A DNA stretch of 64,000 nucleotides from an uncultured Anaeroplasmataceae bacterium (GCA_944325695.1 CALVBA010000005.1:1-64000); one strand, 5' to 3'. Shown: positions 1 through 9,156, counted from the stretch's first letter. Made by a program: numbers and translations. The notes: generated by a model not told the origin, from the letters alone.

Positions 1-36
1 TTTAAAACACCCAATGAAGTCATGCTTGGTTTATAA
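1..36 (+). CDS. Possible 3' end of an IS-type transposase (partial, cut by window edge)
   Basis: Reading from base 1 gives FKTPNEVMLGL and then TAA at 34-36. A final TPNE-type motif is common at the C-terminus of IS3/IS150-like integrase-core transposases, which often end in ..SL.YKTPNEV. The sequence after the stop (50-66) resembles an IS end more than a gene start, but I cannot see a defined terminal inverted repeat. Only twelve codons are visible, so this is a weak call. Confidence 0.3.
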   Translation, partial: FKTPNEVMLGL

Positions 37-222
37 CTTACATTAGGTGTTGCACTTAATTTGACAAATCATCTATGATAAAAATATTCAACTTTCGGTT
101 AAATTTGCGGATATTCTTTTCTATTAATTATTCCATCTTTTTTCATTCAATAGCTAAATTTTTATAGGTTATAGTTTCAACTTTGTTATATTTACGTAAA
201 AAATATTGTGATTAAAATGATA

Positions 223-248
223 AAAAGGTAACTTTTAAGTTACCTTTT
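223..248 (-). terminator. Rho-independent terminator of the tRNA-Lys gene
   Basis: Perfect inverted repeat AAAAGGTAAC (223-232) / GTTACCTTTT (239-248) with a 6-base loop, lying just downstream of the leftward tRNA. The stem is flanked by short A/T runs on both sides, so it could act in either direction. Confidence 0.75.
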
Positions 249-265
249 AAATTAATTAAATTTAG

Positions 266-341
266 TGGTGGGACCTAAGGGACTCGAACCCTTGACCCAA
301 TGATTAAGAGTCATTTGCTCTACCAACTGAGCTAAGGTCCC
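266..341 (-). tRNA. tRNA-Lys (anticodon CUU)
   Basis: A complete [15 protein letters not shown] on the minus strand. The acceptor stem is GGGACCT/AGGTCCC, the D-arm is GCTCAGTTGGTAGAGC, and the anticodon stem AATGA/TCATT encloses a CTCTTAA loop, giving anticodon CTT, which reads AAG. The T-arm is GGGTTCGAGTCCC. The discriminator base is A and the 3' CCA is encoded (266-268). The gene is a single tRNA and not part of a visible cluster. A terminator hairpin follows at 223-248. Confidence 0.95.
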
Positions 342-445
342 AATAAATTGATAAGATACATAAATATTGTACATGGGTTATTATACATCAGATAAAAAAA
401 ATATGCAAGAAAAAAATAAAAATATTCCAAATAATATTAAATAAA

Positions 446-469
446 AAAACTGTGAAAAATCACAGTTTT
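446..469 (-). terminator. Terminator of the 475-1008 gene
   Basis: Inverted repeat AAAACTGTG (446-454) / CACAGTTTT (461-469). On the minus strand the stem is followed by a run of seven T (complement of 443-449), a normal intrinsic terminator six bases past the stop codon. Confidence 0.8.
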
Positions 470-474
470 AAAAA

Positions 475-1008
475 TTAGTTTTTAATTAAATTAACTAATC
501 CTAATAATAATGATCCAATTGCAGCAATATATAATCCATATTGCATTTTATAAGTTGCAACAGTAACAGTAACAATAATATTTGTTTCTAAAATGTTAGT
601 TGAAGTAAATAAATATCCAGTTGCTAAGATTAAAACTGCTCCAACAAGAAGAACCATTGAACAGAATTTAGAAATTTGTTTAATATTTAATTTTAAACCT
701 AATAATTTAGATACAAAATTTAAAACAATAATTAAAGAAGCTAAAGCTACAATAACAACTAAAATACTGTTAATTACTCCGTAAATAGAATTAAAACTTT
801 TTCCAAATACTTCATATAAACTTTGTAATTCTAAATCCCCATATTTGTAATTGCTAAAAATGTTAAATGATTGTTCAAATTTTTTATCTGCCCCATTCCA
901 GTTTACAGAAAACATTGGTAAGAACAAACTCACAATAACAGCAAGGCCTAAAACAGCTTTAACAATTTCAAAAGGTAAATTAATTTTTACTTTTTTTGAA
1001 CGTTTCAT
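475..1008 (-). CDS. Small integral membrane protein, function unknown (177 aa)
   Basis: I do not recognise a family. The protein has a basic N-terminus (MKRSKKVK), a first membrane segment at about residues 13-33, a roughly 45-residue extracytoplasmic stretch, then three more hydrophobic segments near 78-103, 113-133 and 140-174. A GGAGG ribosome binding site (1016-1021) fits the ATG at 1008. The gene is monocistronic, ends at its own terminator and runs opposite to the next gene, itself an unrelated small membrane protein. Nothing in the context suggests a pathway. Confidence 0.75.
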   Translation of the reverse strand: MKRSKKVKINLPFEIVKAVLGLAVIVSLFLPMFSVNWNGADKKFEQSFNIFSNYKYGDLELQSLYEVFGKSFNSIYGVINSILVVIVALASLIIVLNFVSKLLGLKLNIKQISKFCSMVLLVGAVLILATGYLFTSTNILETNIIVTVTVATYKMQYGLYIAAIGSLLLGLVNLIKN

Positions 1009-1147
1009 ATTATTTTCCTCCTTATATTTTACGACTAAAGTAAACCATAAAAAAACAAATATTGCAAGTATTATTTAGTGGTAAATCAAAAAACTTTGTG
1101 ATATAATTAAAGAACATATTTAAATTTTATGTAAGGGAGGTCTATAA

Positions 1148-1798
1148 ATGAAAAAATATAATTGGCTACTTAAAATTTTGGGATGTGCGACATTATTAGT
1201 TTTTGCCGCTTTAGTTTATTTTGTTTTTGAGGAAAAGATAGTTTATTTACTAACGGGTATTGCAGTTATAATATTTGCCTTAATTCGTTTAGTTCCACTG
1301 ATCAAATCATTAAAAACAGATAATGCAAAGATTTTAAATTCAGTAGAAATAGTAGGAAATATTGTAATAGGAGCATTGCTTTTAATTTTCACATTTACTG
1401 AAAGTACAGCAATGAAATCAATTTATAAATATCTTCTTGCAAGTGTTTTATATTTTAGAGGACTTGTGTACTTTATCACCACATCAGTTTTTAAAGAAGA
1501 AACTGATACATCACAATTTTGGTTCCATATTATCTTTCTAACACTTGGGGCAGTGATTGCCGTTATACCACAAATAACAGCAGAACTATTAAGTGTTTTA
1601 TTAGTAGTTTTATCATTACTTGTGGCATTGTATTTAGGAATAAGTGGTGGTATGGGATATGCAAATTATCGTAAAAACTTCAACAATAATTCATCAAATC
1701 AACGAGATTTAGAAAATAAGCGTCCGGAACAAGAAAAAAGATCGGATGTAAATAATTTTCCACAAGATGAAAAACGTGATAGGCCATATGTTAATTAA
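1148..1798 (+). CDS. Membrane protein of unknown function with charged cytoplasmic tail (216 aa)
   Basis: About six hydrophobic segments fill residues 8-170 in closely spaced pairs, a layout reminiscent of HdeD/DUF308-type proteins, though I see no diagnostic motif. From residue about 172 to the end the chain is hydrophilic, rich in N, Q, R, E and K, and probably a disordered cytoplasmic tail. The start is set by GGGAGG at 1135-1140. An extended -10 (TGatATAATT, about 1098-1107) lies upstream. It stands alone between a divergent gene and tig. Confidence 0.7.
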   Translation: MKKYNWLLKILGCATLLVFAALVYFVFEEKIVYLLTGIAVIIFALIRLVPLIKSLKTDNAKILNSVEIVGNIVIGALLLIFTFTESTAMKSIYKYLLASVLYFRGLVYFITTSVFKEETDTSQFWFHIIFLTLGAVIAVIPQITAELLSVLLVVLSLLVALYLGISGGMGYANYRKNFNNNSSNQRDLENKRPEQEKRSDVNNFPQDEKRDRPYVN

Positions 1799-1824
1799 AA
1801 TAGGTTAAAAATAAGTGTTTAGTC

Positions 1825-1852
1825 TTTACTTTTATCTAAAAAGTGATATAAT
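1825..1852 (+). promoter_or_regulatory. Sigma-A promoter of tig
   Basis: -35 TTTACT (1825-1830), 16-base spacer, -10 TATAAT (1847-1852) with an extended TGa element at 1844-1846. It lies about 30 bases before the tig start. Confidence 0.75.
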
Positions 1853-1881
1853 ATTACCGAGTATTTTTTTAGGAGGAAACT

Positions 1882-3165
1882 ATGAAATTCGAAAAATTAG
1901 AAAAAAGCCAAGTTAAATTCACAATTGATGTAACTGCTTCAGAATTTGAAACAGCTTTAGATAAAGCTTTTGATATCGTAAAAGAAAAAGTAGAAGTTAA
2001 AGGATTCAGAAAAGGTCATGTACCTAGAGGAATGTTTGAAAAAAAATTTGGAGTTGAAGCTTTATATGAAGAAGCTATTAACTACATCGTTCCATTAAAA
2101 TATAATGAAGTTTTAACAAACGATGAATTTGTAATCGTAAGTCAACCAGTAATCGATTTAGATTTCGCAAGTTTAGAAAGAGGAAAAGATTTCACTTTCA
2201 CAGCAACAGTTGATGTTAAACCTGAAGTTACTTTAGGAGATTATAAAGGATTAGCTTGCAAACAAGCTGATTTAGTTGTAACTGATGCTGAAGTTAACGC
2301 TCAAATTAAATCATTATTAGAAAAAGATGCATCTTTAGAACCTAAAAAAGAAGGAAGTCTTGAAAAAGGTGATGTTGCAATCTTTGATTTTGAAGGAAAA
2401 TTAGATGGTGTAGCATTTGACGGTGGAACTGCTGAAAACTATGAATTAGAAATCGGATCTAACCAATTTATTCCAGGATTTGAAGATCAAATGGTAGGAA
2501 TGAATGTTGGAGAAACTAAAGATTTAAATGTAACATTCCCTGAACAATATCATGAAGCTTCTTTAGCTGGAAAGGCAGTTGTATTTACTGTTAAATTACA
2601 TGAAATTAAAGTAAAAGTTGCTAAAGAATTAAATGATGAATTCGTTGTGTCTTTAAATAGAGAAGGAATTACTACTGTTGAAGCTTTAAGAAATTCTATT
2701 TTAGAAGATTTAAGCAAAAAACGTGAAGTTCAAGAAAGAAATAGAATGATTGATACTTTAGTAGAAAAAGCTACAGCAAATGCAACTTTTGAATTACCAA
2801 ACGGTATGGTTGAAACTGAAAAAAATAGAATGAGAAAAGATGTTGAAGCACGTGCTAAACAATATAATATTCCATTTGAAATGTTCTTAACAATTACTGG
2901 ATCTTCATTAGAAAAATTTGAAGAAGAATTAACTAAAGAAGCTACTAAAAAAGTTTCTTATGAATTAGTAATTGAAGCTATTGCTAAAGCTGAAAATATT
3001 GAAGCAAGTGAAGAAGAATATGCTAATAAATGCGAAGAAATCGCTAAAATGTATGGAACAACTGTTGACCAAGTTAAACAATTTATTCCTGAAGAAACAG
3101 TTAAAGCTGATGTAAAATTCCAAAAAGCAATTGATTTATTAGTAAGTTCAAGCGTTGCTGAATAA
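1882..3165 (+). CDS. tig: Trigger factor, ribosome-associated chaperone and peptidyl-prolyl isomerase (427 aa)
   Basis: The N-terminal ribosome-binding domain carries the signature region GFRKGHVPRGMFEKKFG (residues about 41-57). The central FKBP-type PPIase domain (about 150-245) includes GDVAIFDFEGKLDGVAFDGG and the FIPGFEDQMVGM segment. The C-terminal helical chaperone arms fill the remainder. Length matches the family (about 430). An AGGAGG site at 1871-1876 sets the start. The gene has its own promoter and terminator. In many Firmicutes tig is followed by clpX. Here lon follows instead as a separate unit. The family binds nascent chains at the ribosome exit tunnel. Confidence 0.96.
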   Translation: MKFEKLEKSQVKFTIDVTASEFETALDKAFDIVKEKVEVKGFRKGHVPRGMFEKKFGVEALYEEAINYIVPLKYNEVLTNDEFVIVSQPVIDLDFASLERGKDFTFTATVDVKPEVTLGDYKGLACKQADLVVTDAEVNAQIKSLLEKDASLEPKKEGSLEKGDVAIFDFEGKLDGVAFDGGTAENYELEIGSNQFIPGFEDQMVGMNVGETKDLNVTFPEQYHEASLAGKAVVFTVKLHEIKVKVAKELNDEFVVSLNREGITTVEALRNSILEDLSKKREVQERNRMIDTLVEKATANATFELPNGMVETEKNRMRKDVEARAKQYNIPFEMFLTITGSSLEKFEEELTKEATKKVSYELVIEAIAKAENIEASEEEYANKCEEIAKMYGTTVDQVKQFIPEETVKADVKFQKAIDLLVSSSVAE

Positions 3166-3172
3166 GATTTTT

Positions 3173-3196
3173 AACCGAAGTTTAATTACTTCGGTT
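3173..3196 (+). terminator. tig terminator
   Basis: AACCGAAG (3173-3180) / CTTCGGTT (3189-3196) with an 8-base loop, followed by TTTATTTTT. Confidence 0.85.
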
Positions 3197-3299
3197 TTAT
3201 TTTTACATTTTTAGAATGATTATATAATTTATTAAAATAATAAAAGATGATGCTTGTTTTGGTAGTTGAAAATTTTTATTTAGAAAAGCAAAAAATATA

Positions 3300-3364
3300 T
3301 TGGCAAACTACTTGCCTATTTGCCAAAAATATAGTATTATATAGAAAGTAGTTGGGGAAACTAC
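3300..3364 (+). promoter_or_regulatory. lon promoter with palindromic operator and leader hairpin
   Basis: An inverted repeat TTGGCAAA (3300-3307) / TTTGCCAA (3319-3326) with 11 bases between the arms encloses the probable -35 TTGCCT (3312-3317). The -10 TATTAT (3335-3340) sits 17 bases later. The leader then holds a small hairpin GTAGTT (3348-3353) / AACTAC (3359-3364). The palindrome is neither the CIRCE element nor a CtsR box, so the repressor is not identified. Confidence 0.6.
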
Positions 3365-3390
3365 ATATGTTAACTTAGGAAGGTGAAATC

Positions 3391-5718
3391 ATGGAAAATA
3401 TTGAAAAAGTAAATGAACTAATTTTACCTGCAATTGCTGTTAGAGGTTCAGTACCAATCCCTAATAGTGACTTTAGAATCGAAGTTGGTCGAACAATTTC
3501 GTTAAATGCAATTGATTTAGCTGAAAAAGAAAATCAAGGTAATATAATATTATTAATTCAAAAAGATGCATTAGTAGACGATGTTACTAGTGATGATTTA
3601 TATGAATATGGGGTTTTGGCTAAAATTTCTTTAAAGTTAAAATTACCAAATAATAATTATAAGGTTAAATTTAGTGTTCAAAGTCGTGTTAAAATTAAAC
3701 GTTTTGTCGAAGTAAAACCGACATTCTTAGTATCTTATACATTAAATCCATCTTATTCGGATAATTTAGATGAAGAATTAACTTTATCAAAAATGGTAGC
3801 AAAAGAAATCGTTGAAAACCAAGTAATAAATTTTAATAATGCTGAAGAAATTATCCGTGGTGTTCAACAAGGAATCACAACAGATGAATTATGTGATTTG
3901 ATAGCTAATAACTTTAAAAACGCAAATGTTGAAAGTCGTTACCGTTATGTTAAAGAAGCATCAATTAGTGAACGTTTAAAATTTATTTTAGAAGATTTAG
4001 CAAAAGAAAAAATGATCGCGGATATTGAAAATAAAATTAATTCTGAAGTAAAACGTTCTGTTGATGAATCACAAAAAGAATTCTATTTACGTGAAAAAAT
4101 GAAGGCTATTCAAAATGAATTAGGTGATAAAGCTAAACGTGAAGAGGAAATTGAAGAATTAAGAGAAAAAATTCTTGCTGCAAAAATGCCAAAACAAACA
4201 GAAGAAAAAATGCTAGATGAATTAAATCGATATGCTTCAACTCCATCACAAATGGCAGAAAGTAATATCATTAAAGCTTATTTAGATTTTGTTGTATCAT
4301 TACCATGGTATCAAGAATCAGAAGATAATAAAGATTTATCAAAAGTAGTAGAGGAATTAAATAAAAATCACTATGCACTTGATAAAGTTAAAGATCGTAT
4401 TATTGAATATCTTTCTGTTAAAATTATGACAAATCGTAACCCACAAACAATTTTATGTTTAGTAGGGCCACCAGGTGTTGGAAAAACAAGCTTAGCGATG
4501 TCAATTGCGAAAGCATTAAATCGTAAGTTTGTTAAAGCTACTTTAGGTGGAGTTAAAGATGAATCAGAAATTCGAGGACATCGAAGAACGTATATTGGAG
4601 CTTTACCTGGAAGAATCATGAAAGGAATGCGCGATGCACAAACGGTAAATCCAGTCTTTTTACTTGATGAAATTGATAAAATGGCAAGTGATTATAAAGG
4701 AGATCCAGCATCAGCAATGCTAGAAGTACTAGATCCACAACAAAATAATTCATTTAGTGATCACTATGTTGAAGAACCATATGATTTAAGTAAAGTTCTA
4801 TTTGTTATCACAGCTAATTATATTGAAAACATTCCAGCGCCTTTAAGAGATAGAATGGAAATTGTTGAATTATCAAGTTATACAGAATTTGAAAAATTTA
4901 ATATTGCTAAACTTCATTTAATCAATCGTAATTTAGAGGCACATGGATTAAAAGATTCACAATTCTCAATTACTGATGGAGCAATTTATTATATAATTCA
5001 ACATTATACTCGTGAAGCGGGAGTTCGTGAATTAAATCGTGTTATTGGTTCTTTAGTTCGTAAATCAATTAAAGAAATTTTATTAAACAAGGTTGAAAAA
5101 GTTGATGTTACAGTTGACAATATTGAACATTTCTTAGGAAAAATTAAATATACAAATAATAAAGCAAATGAAAAAGATCAAATTGGTGTTGTAACAGGAT
5201 TAGCTTATACAGCGTTTGGTGGAGATACTTTAGACGTCGAAGTAACTTATTATAAAGGTAAAGGTGGTCTTGTATTAACAGGAAAACTTGGAGATGTCAT
5301 GAAAGAGTCTGCACAAATTGCATATTCATATGTACGTGCTCATGCGGATGAATTTAATATTGATCGTAAAATCTTTGAAGAAAATGACATTCATGTCCAT
5401 GTTCCTGAAGGAGCGACACCAAAAGATGGTCCAAGTGCAGGGGTTACTTTAACCACAGCAATTGTATCAGCTTTAACAAATCGTTATGTTGATTCACATA
5501 TTGGAATGACAGGTGAGGTTACACTTCGTGGTAATGTTTTACCAATTGGTGGATTAAAAGAAAAGTCGATTGCTGCTCATAGAAGTGGATTAAAACGTAT
5601 CTTAATTCCAAAGGAAAATAAACGTGATATTGATGATATTCCACAAGAAGTACAAAAAGAATTAGAAATTATTCCAGTTAGTCATGTTTCTGAAGTATTA
5701 AAATATGCATTAAAATAA
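3391..5718 (+). CDS. lon: ATP-dependent protease Lon (775 aa)
   Basis: Cytoplasmic AAA+ serine protease that degrades damaged and regulatory proteins. The N-terminal substrate-binding LON domain spans about residues 1-200 and is followed by a coiled coil. The ATPase module has Walker A GPPGVGKT (about 358-365) and Walker B VFLLDEID. The C-terminal protease domain has the catalytic serine in PKDGPSAGVT (about 682) and the partner lysine in GGLKEKSIAAHR. Length is typical of bacterial Lon. The start follows AGGAAGGTG at 3377-3385. It is a single-gene unit whose promoter is covered by a palindrome, suggesting stress-type repression. The regulator is unknown. Confidence 0.97.
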   Translation: MENIEKVNELILPAIAVRGSVPIPNSDFRIEVGRTISLNAIDLAEKENQGNIILLIQKDALVDDVTSDDLYEYGVLAKISLKLKLPNNNYKVKFSVQSRVKIKRFVEVKPTFLVSYTLNPSYSDNLDEELTLSKMVAKEIVENQVINFNNAEEIIRGVQQGITTDELCDLIANNFKNANVESRYRYVKEASISERLKFILEDLAKEKMIADIENKINSEVKRSVDESQKEFYLREKMKAIQNELGDKAKREEEIEELREKILAAKMPKQTEEKMLDELNRYASTPSQMAESNIIKAYLDFVVSLPWYQESEDNKDLSKVVEELNKNHYALDKVKDRIIEYLSVKIMTNRNPQTILCLVGPPGVGKTSLAMSIAKALNRKFVKATLGGVKDESEIRGHRRTYIGALPGRIMKGMRDAQTVNPVFLLDEIDKMASDYKGDPASAMLEVLDPQQNNSFSDHYVEEPYDLSKVLFVITANYIENIPAPLRDRMEIVELSSYTEFEKFNIAKLHLINRNLEAHGLKDSQFSITDGAIYYIIQHYTREAGVRELNRVIGSLVRKSIKEILLNKVEKVDVTVDNIEHFLGKIKYTNNKANEKDQIGVVTGLAYTAFGGDTLDVEVTYYKGKGGLVLTGKLGDVMKESAQIAYSYVRAHADEFNIDRKIFEENDIHVHVPEGATPKDGPSAGVTLTTAIVSALTNRYVDSHIGMTGEVTLRGNVLPIGGLKEKSIAAHRSGLKRILIPKENKRDIDDIPQEVQKELEIIPVSHVSEVLKYALK

Positions 5719-5722
5719 TATT

Positions 5723-5751
5723 AAAAGGTGTTACATTTTGTAACACCTTTT
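5723..5751 (+). terminator. lon terminator
   Basis: AAAAGGTGTTAC (5723-5734) / GTAACACCTTTT (5740-5751), 5-base loop, followed by TTTC. Confidence 0.88.
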
Positions 5752-5775
5752 TTCATCAACAATTTTGGAAATTAT

Positions 5776-5850
5776 TTGCAAAAGGAAACAAATGTGATAT
5801 AATTAAATTGGACTTTTAACTTGATTTAGCATCTAAATAGTTGTTAAAAG
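5776..5850 (+). promoter_or_regulatory. adhE promoter and structured leader
   Basis: -35 TTGCAA (5776-5781), 16-base spacer, extended -10 TGaTATAAT (5795-5803). Just after the expected start site lies a two-storey hairpin: outer stem CTTTTAAC (5813-5820) / GTTAAAAG (5843-5850), inner stem ATTTAG / CTAAAT around a CAT loop. It has no T-run after it, so it is not a terminator. It ends 14 bases before the ribosome binding site. Confidence 0.6.
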
Positions 5851-5876
5851 GCAATTATAATCATAGGAGGGGTTTT

Positions 5877-8480
5877 ATGGTTAAAGAAATAAATGTTGAT
5901 CAAATGATTGACGATTTAGTACAAAATGCAACAAATGCTTTAGAGAAGTTTATGTCAATGAACCAAGAACAAATCGATAATATCGTTCATGCAATGGTTT
6001 TAGCAGGAGTTGATAACCAATTGTTATTGGCTAAAAAAGCTGTTGAAGAAACAAAACGAGGTGTTTTTGAAGATAAAGTAATTAAAAATATCTTCGCAAC
6101 AGATTATATATGGCATGATATTAAAAAAGAAAAAACGGTTGGTATTATCAATGAAAATAAACTAGAAGGTTATGTTGAGATTGCTGAACCAGTTGGAGTA
6201 ATTTGTGGTGTAACACCAGTTACAAATCCAACATCAACGACAATGTTTAAATCAATAATTGCGATTAAATCGCGTAATCCAATTATTTTTGGGTTTCATC
6301 CAGGAGCACAAGAATGCTCTAAATTAGCTGCAAAAATATTACTTGATGCGGCTTTAAAAGCCGGAGCACCAGAAAATTGTATCCAATGGATTGAACACCC
6401 ATCAATTGAAGCTACAACTAAACTGATGCATCATCCTAAAGTTGATATGATTTTAGCTACTGGTGGACCATCAATGGTTAAAAGTGCTTATAGCGCTGGG
6501 AAGCCTGCTTTAGGTGTTGGTAGTGGAAATGTTCCATGTTATATAAGTGCATCTGCTGATTTAGAACGTGCATGTAATGATTTAATTCTATCAAAAACAT
6601 TCGATAATGGGATGATTTGTGCATCGGAACAAGGAGCAATTGTTGATAAAGAAATTGCTTTAAAATTTGAGAAAATTATGCAAGAAAATTGCTGTTATTT
6701 TACAACAGAAGAAGAAACGAAAATGCTTACTGAATATATGTTTCCAGAAGATAAAAACGGAAATTTAAATTCGTTTGTTGTTGGGAAAAAACCTTTTGAA
6801 ATAGCTAAAAATGCAGGATTTGATGTTCCTGAAAATACTAAGATTTTAATTGCTAAAATCGCAGATATTGACTTTGATTATCCATTGGCGCATGAAAAAT
6901 TATCGCCTGTATTAGCATATTATATTGCTAAAAATGCCGATGATGCGATTAGTAAATGTGAAAAAATGCTTGAGATTGGTGGATTAGGACATTCAGCAGT
7001 AATTCATTCTAAAGATGAAACATTGTGTGCCCAATTTGCCTCAAAAATGAAAGTTGGTCGAGTAATTAAAAATCAACCATCAAGCCAAGGTGGAATTGGT
7101 GATATTTATAATTCTAACACGCCATCATTAACATTAGGTTGTGGTTCTTATGGACACAACTCAACAACTTCTAATGTTTCAACGATGAATCTTTTAAACA
7201 TCAAAAAAGTGGCTACAAGGAGAAATAATATGCAATGGTTTAAAATTCCGCCAAAAATTTATTTTGAATATGATTCTATTCAATACTTACGTGATATGCC
7301 AGATATTTCAAGGGCGTTTATCGTTACAGATGAAATGATGGTTAAATTAGGATATATCGATAAAGTATTATATTATTTGCGTCAACGTGACATTTATTGT
7401 CATAGTGAAATCTATGCGGATGTTGAACCAGATCCAAGTGTTGAAACAATTAATCGTGGTGTTGAAGCAATGCGTAAATTTAATCCAGATGTAATTATTG
7501 CTTTAGGTGGTGGATCAGCAATTGATGCTGCAAAAGGAATGTGGTTATTCTATGAACATCCTGATACATCATTTGATGGATTACGTTTAAAATTCTTAGA
7601 TATTAGAAAACGATCTTTTCAATTTCCAACGCTAGGAAGTAAAGCGAAATTAGTGGCTATTCCTACAACATCTGGAACAGGAAGTGAAGTTACATGTTTC
7701 AGTGTTATTACAGATAAAGAAAATGGTGATATTAAATACCCATTAGCTGATTATGAATTAACACCAGATGTAGCAATTATTGATCCTCAATTTTGTTTGA
7801 CAATGCCTAAATCAATCACTGCTGATACAGGTTTAGATGTTTTAACACACGCTATTGAAGCATATGTTTCGGTCTTAGCAAGTGATTATACAGATGCTTT
7901 AGCTTTAAAAGCAATTGAATTAGTCTTTACTTACTTACCACGAGCATATAAAAATGGATCAACAGATATAGAAGCCCGTGAAAAAATGCATAATGCTTCT
8001 GCAATTGCTGGAATGGCCTTCACAAATGCATTTTTAGGAATTAATCACTCTTTAGCACATAAAATTGGAGGAGAGTACCATATTTCTCATGGTAAAGCTA
8101 ATGCTATTTTATTACCATATACAATTAAATATAATTCTAGCTTACCAACAAAATTTACTACATGGCCTAAATATGAAAAATTTATTGCCCATGAAAAATA
8201 TGCTGATATCGCTAAAAAATTAGGTTTAAAAGCATCTACAGTTGAAGAAGGTGTAAATAGTTTAATTGATGCTGTTGTTGGATTATTAAAAGAGGTTAAT
8301 GAACCAACTTCATTTAAAGAATGTGGTATTGATGAAACATTATTTAATATTAATTTAGATAAAGTTTCTTTAAGAGCCTTTGATGATCAATGTACAACAG
8401 CTAATCCACGATATCCTCTTGTAAGTGAATTAAAAGAAATTTTAGTTAAGGCATATCATGGATCAGATCCTAAAAAATAA
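5877..8480 (+). CDS. adhE: Bifunctional acetaldehyde-CoA/alcohol dehydrogenase AdhE (867 aa)
   Basis: The enzyme reduces acetyl-CoA to acetaldehyde and then ethanol, regenerating NAD+ in fermentation. It usually assembles into filaments called spirosomes. The N-terminal aldehyde dehydrogenase half (about 1-440) carries the catalytic cysteine in the FDNGMICASEQ segment. The C-terminal iron-dependent alcohol dehydrogenase half has the NAD-binding GGGSAIDAAKG and the metal-ligand region with NHSLAHKIG. Total length fits the family. I place the start at ATG 5877 because AGGAGGGG (5865-5872) sits directly before it. An upstream in-frame ATG at 5841 would add a non-conserved segment inside the leader hairpin. 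Monocistronic. Confidence 0.96.
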   Translation: MVKEINVDQMIDDLVQNATNALEKFMSMNQEQIDNIVHAMVLAGVDNQLLLAKKAVEETKRGVFEDKVIKNIFATDYIWHDIKKEKTVGIINENKLEGYVEIAEPVGVICGVTPVTNPTSTTMFKSIIAIKSRNPIIFGFHPGAQECSKLAAKILLDAALKAGAPENCIQWIEHPSIEATTKLMHHPKVDMILATGGPSMVKSAYSAGKPALGVGSGNVPCYISASADLERACNDLILSKTFDNGMICASEQGAIVDKEIALKFEKIMQENCCYFTTEEETKMLTEYMFPEDKNGNLNSFVVGKKPFEIAKNAGFDVPENTKILIAKIADIDFDYPLAHEKLSPVLAYYIAKNADDAISKCEKMLEIGGLGHSAVIHSKDETLCAQFASKMKVGRVIKNQPSSQGGIGDIYNSNTPSLTLGCGSYGHNSTTSNVSTMNLLNIKKVATRRNNMQWFKIPPKIYFEYDSIQYLRDMPDISRAFIVTDEMMVKLGYIDKVLYYLRQRDIYCHSEIYADVEPDPSVETINRGVEAMRKFNPDVIIALGGGSAIDAAKGMWLFYEHPDTSFDGLRLKFLDIRKRSFQFPTLGSKAKLVAIPTTSGTGSEVTCFSVITDKENGDIKYPLADYELTPDVAIIDPQFCLTMPKSITADTGLDVLTHAIEAYVSVLASDYTDALALKAIELVFTYLPRAYKNGSTDIEAREKMHNASAIAGMAFTNAFLGINHSLAHKIGGEYHISHGKANAILLPYTIKYNSSLPTKFTTWPKYEKFIAHEKYADIAKKLGLKASTVEEGVNSLIDAVVGLLKEVNEPTSFKECGIDETLFNINLDKVSLRAFDDQCTTANPRYPLVSELKEILVKAYHGSDPKK

Positions 8481-8486
8481 TAGAGT

Positions 8487-8507
8487 AAAGGGCTTTTTAA
8501 GCCCTTT
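8487..8507 (+). terminator. adhE terminator
   Basis: AAAGGGCTT (8487-8495) / AAGCCCTTT (8499-8507), followed by CTTTAAAT. Confidence 0.8.
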
Positions 8508-8534
8508 CTTTAAATAAAAAAGTGAGGTTACAAT

Positions 8535-9155
8535 ATGAACGAAACAAAAAATCTTGAAAACTTATTTACTGAATTAAATAAATATAGTATTAATAACGAT
8601 GAATATAAAAAACTATTTAATTGTGACAATAAAACAATCAAAAAATATCGTCAAGCTAATGATTTTAAAAATAGTGTTGCTGATGAACATTTAACAAGAC
8701 TATTTGAGGTTTTTGATGTAGCTTCGTATGAGGAGTTAGAAGCGGTAGCTGCGTTAAAAAAACGTGCTTTTGCGCAAAAAAGAGAAGCCGTTCAAAAAAA
8801 ATTAAAAGAGTTATTAAATGCTGAATATTATGATGATGTATATGAATGTAAAACTTTAGAAGATGTTAAATTAGATTTAACAAATGTAGAATTAGAAGCC
8901 AAAATGACTTACTATCGCAGTATTATTAATAAGTTACAAAATGAAAATCAAGCTTTAAAAGAAGAAATAGAAACAATTAAACAACATCTTAGTATGCAAT
9001 TAGCCATAATCAATCAAGATAAAGAAAATATAAAAAATGCTTATCGTGAATTATTGATTGCTAAATTTGATTATTTAATCAAAAACTTAAATAATGAACA
9101 AGATTTTTTATTAGTTTTACAAAAATTTATTGAAATTGATGAACTTCTAAAATAA
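8535..9155 (+). CDS. Coiled-coil protein of unknown function (206 aa)
   Basis: I do not recognise a family. The first 90 residues look globular and helical. The stretch around NCDNKTIKKYRQAND might form a helix-turn-helix, but this is not certain. Residues about 125-170 form a coiled coil with heptads (YYRSIINKLQNENQALKEEI). There is no signal peptide or membrane segment. A GAGG site (8522-8527) precedes the ATG. The LysR gene begins one base after its stop, so the two are probably translated from one message. The gene could encode a partner of that regulator, but nothing proves it. Confidence 0.65.
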   Translation: MNETKNLENLFTELNKYSINNDEYKKLFNCDNKTIKKYRQANDFKNSVADEHLTRLFEVFDVASYEELEAVAALKKRAFAQKREAVQKKLKELLNAEYYDDVYECKTLEDVKLDLTNVELEAKMTYYRSIINKLQNENQALKEEIETIKQHLSMQLAIINQDKENIKNAYRELLIAKFDYLIKNLNNEQDFLLVLQKFIEIDELLK

Positions 9156-9156
9156 A

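Noticed and set aside
593-1078. Plus-strand open frames opposite the 475-1008 gene
   Set aside because: They lack ribosome sites and mirror a membrane-protein gene with its own RBS and terminator.
5843-5859. Rex-type redox operator at adhE
   Set aside because: Only one TTGTTAA half-site is present. The second half does not match the clostridial consensus.
5841-5876. Upstream ATG for adhE
   Set aside because: It lies inside the leader hairpin with no ribosome site. AGGAGGGG points to ATG 5877.
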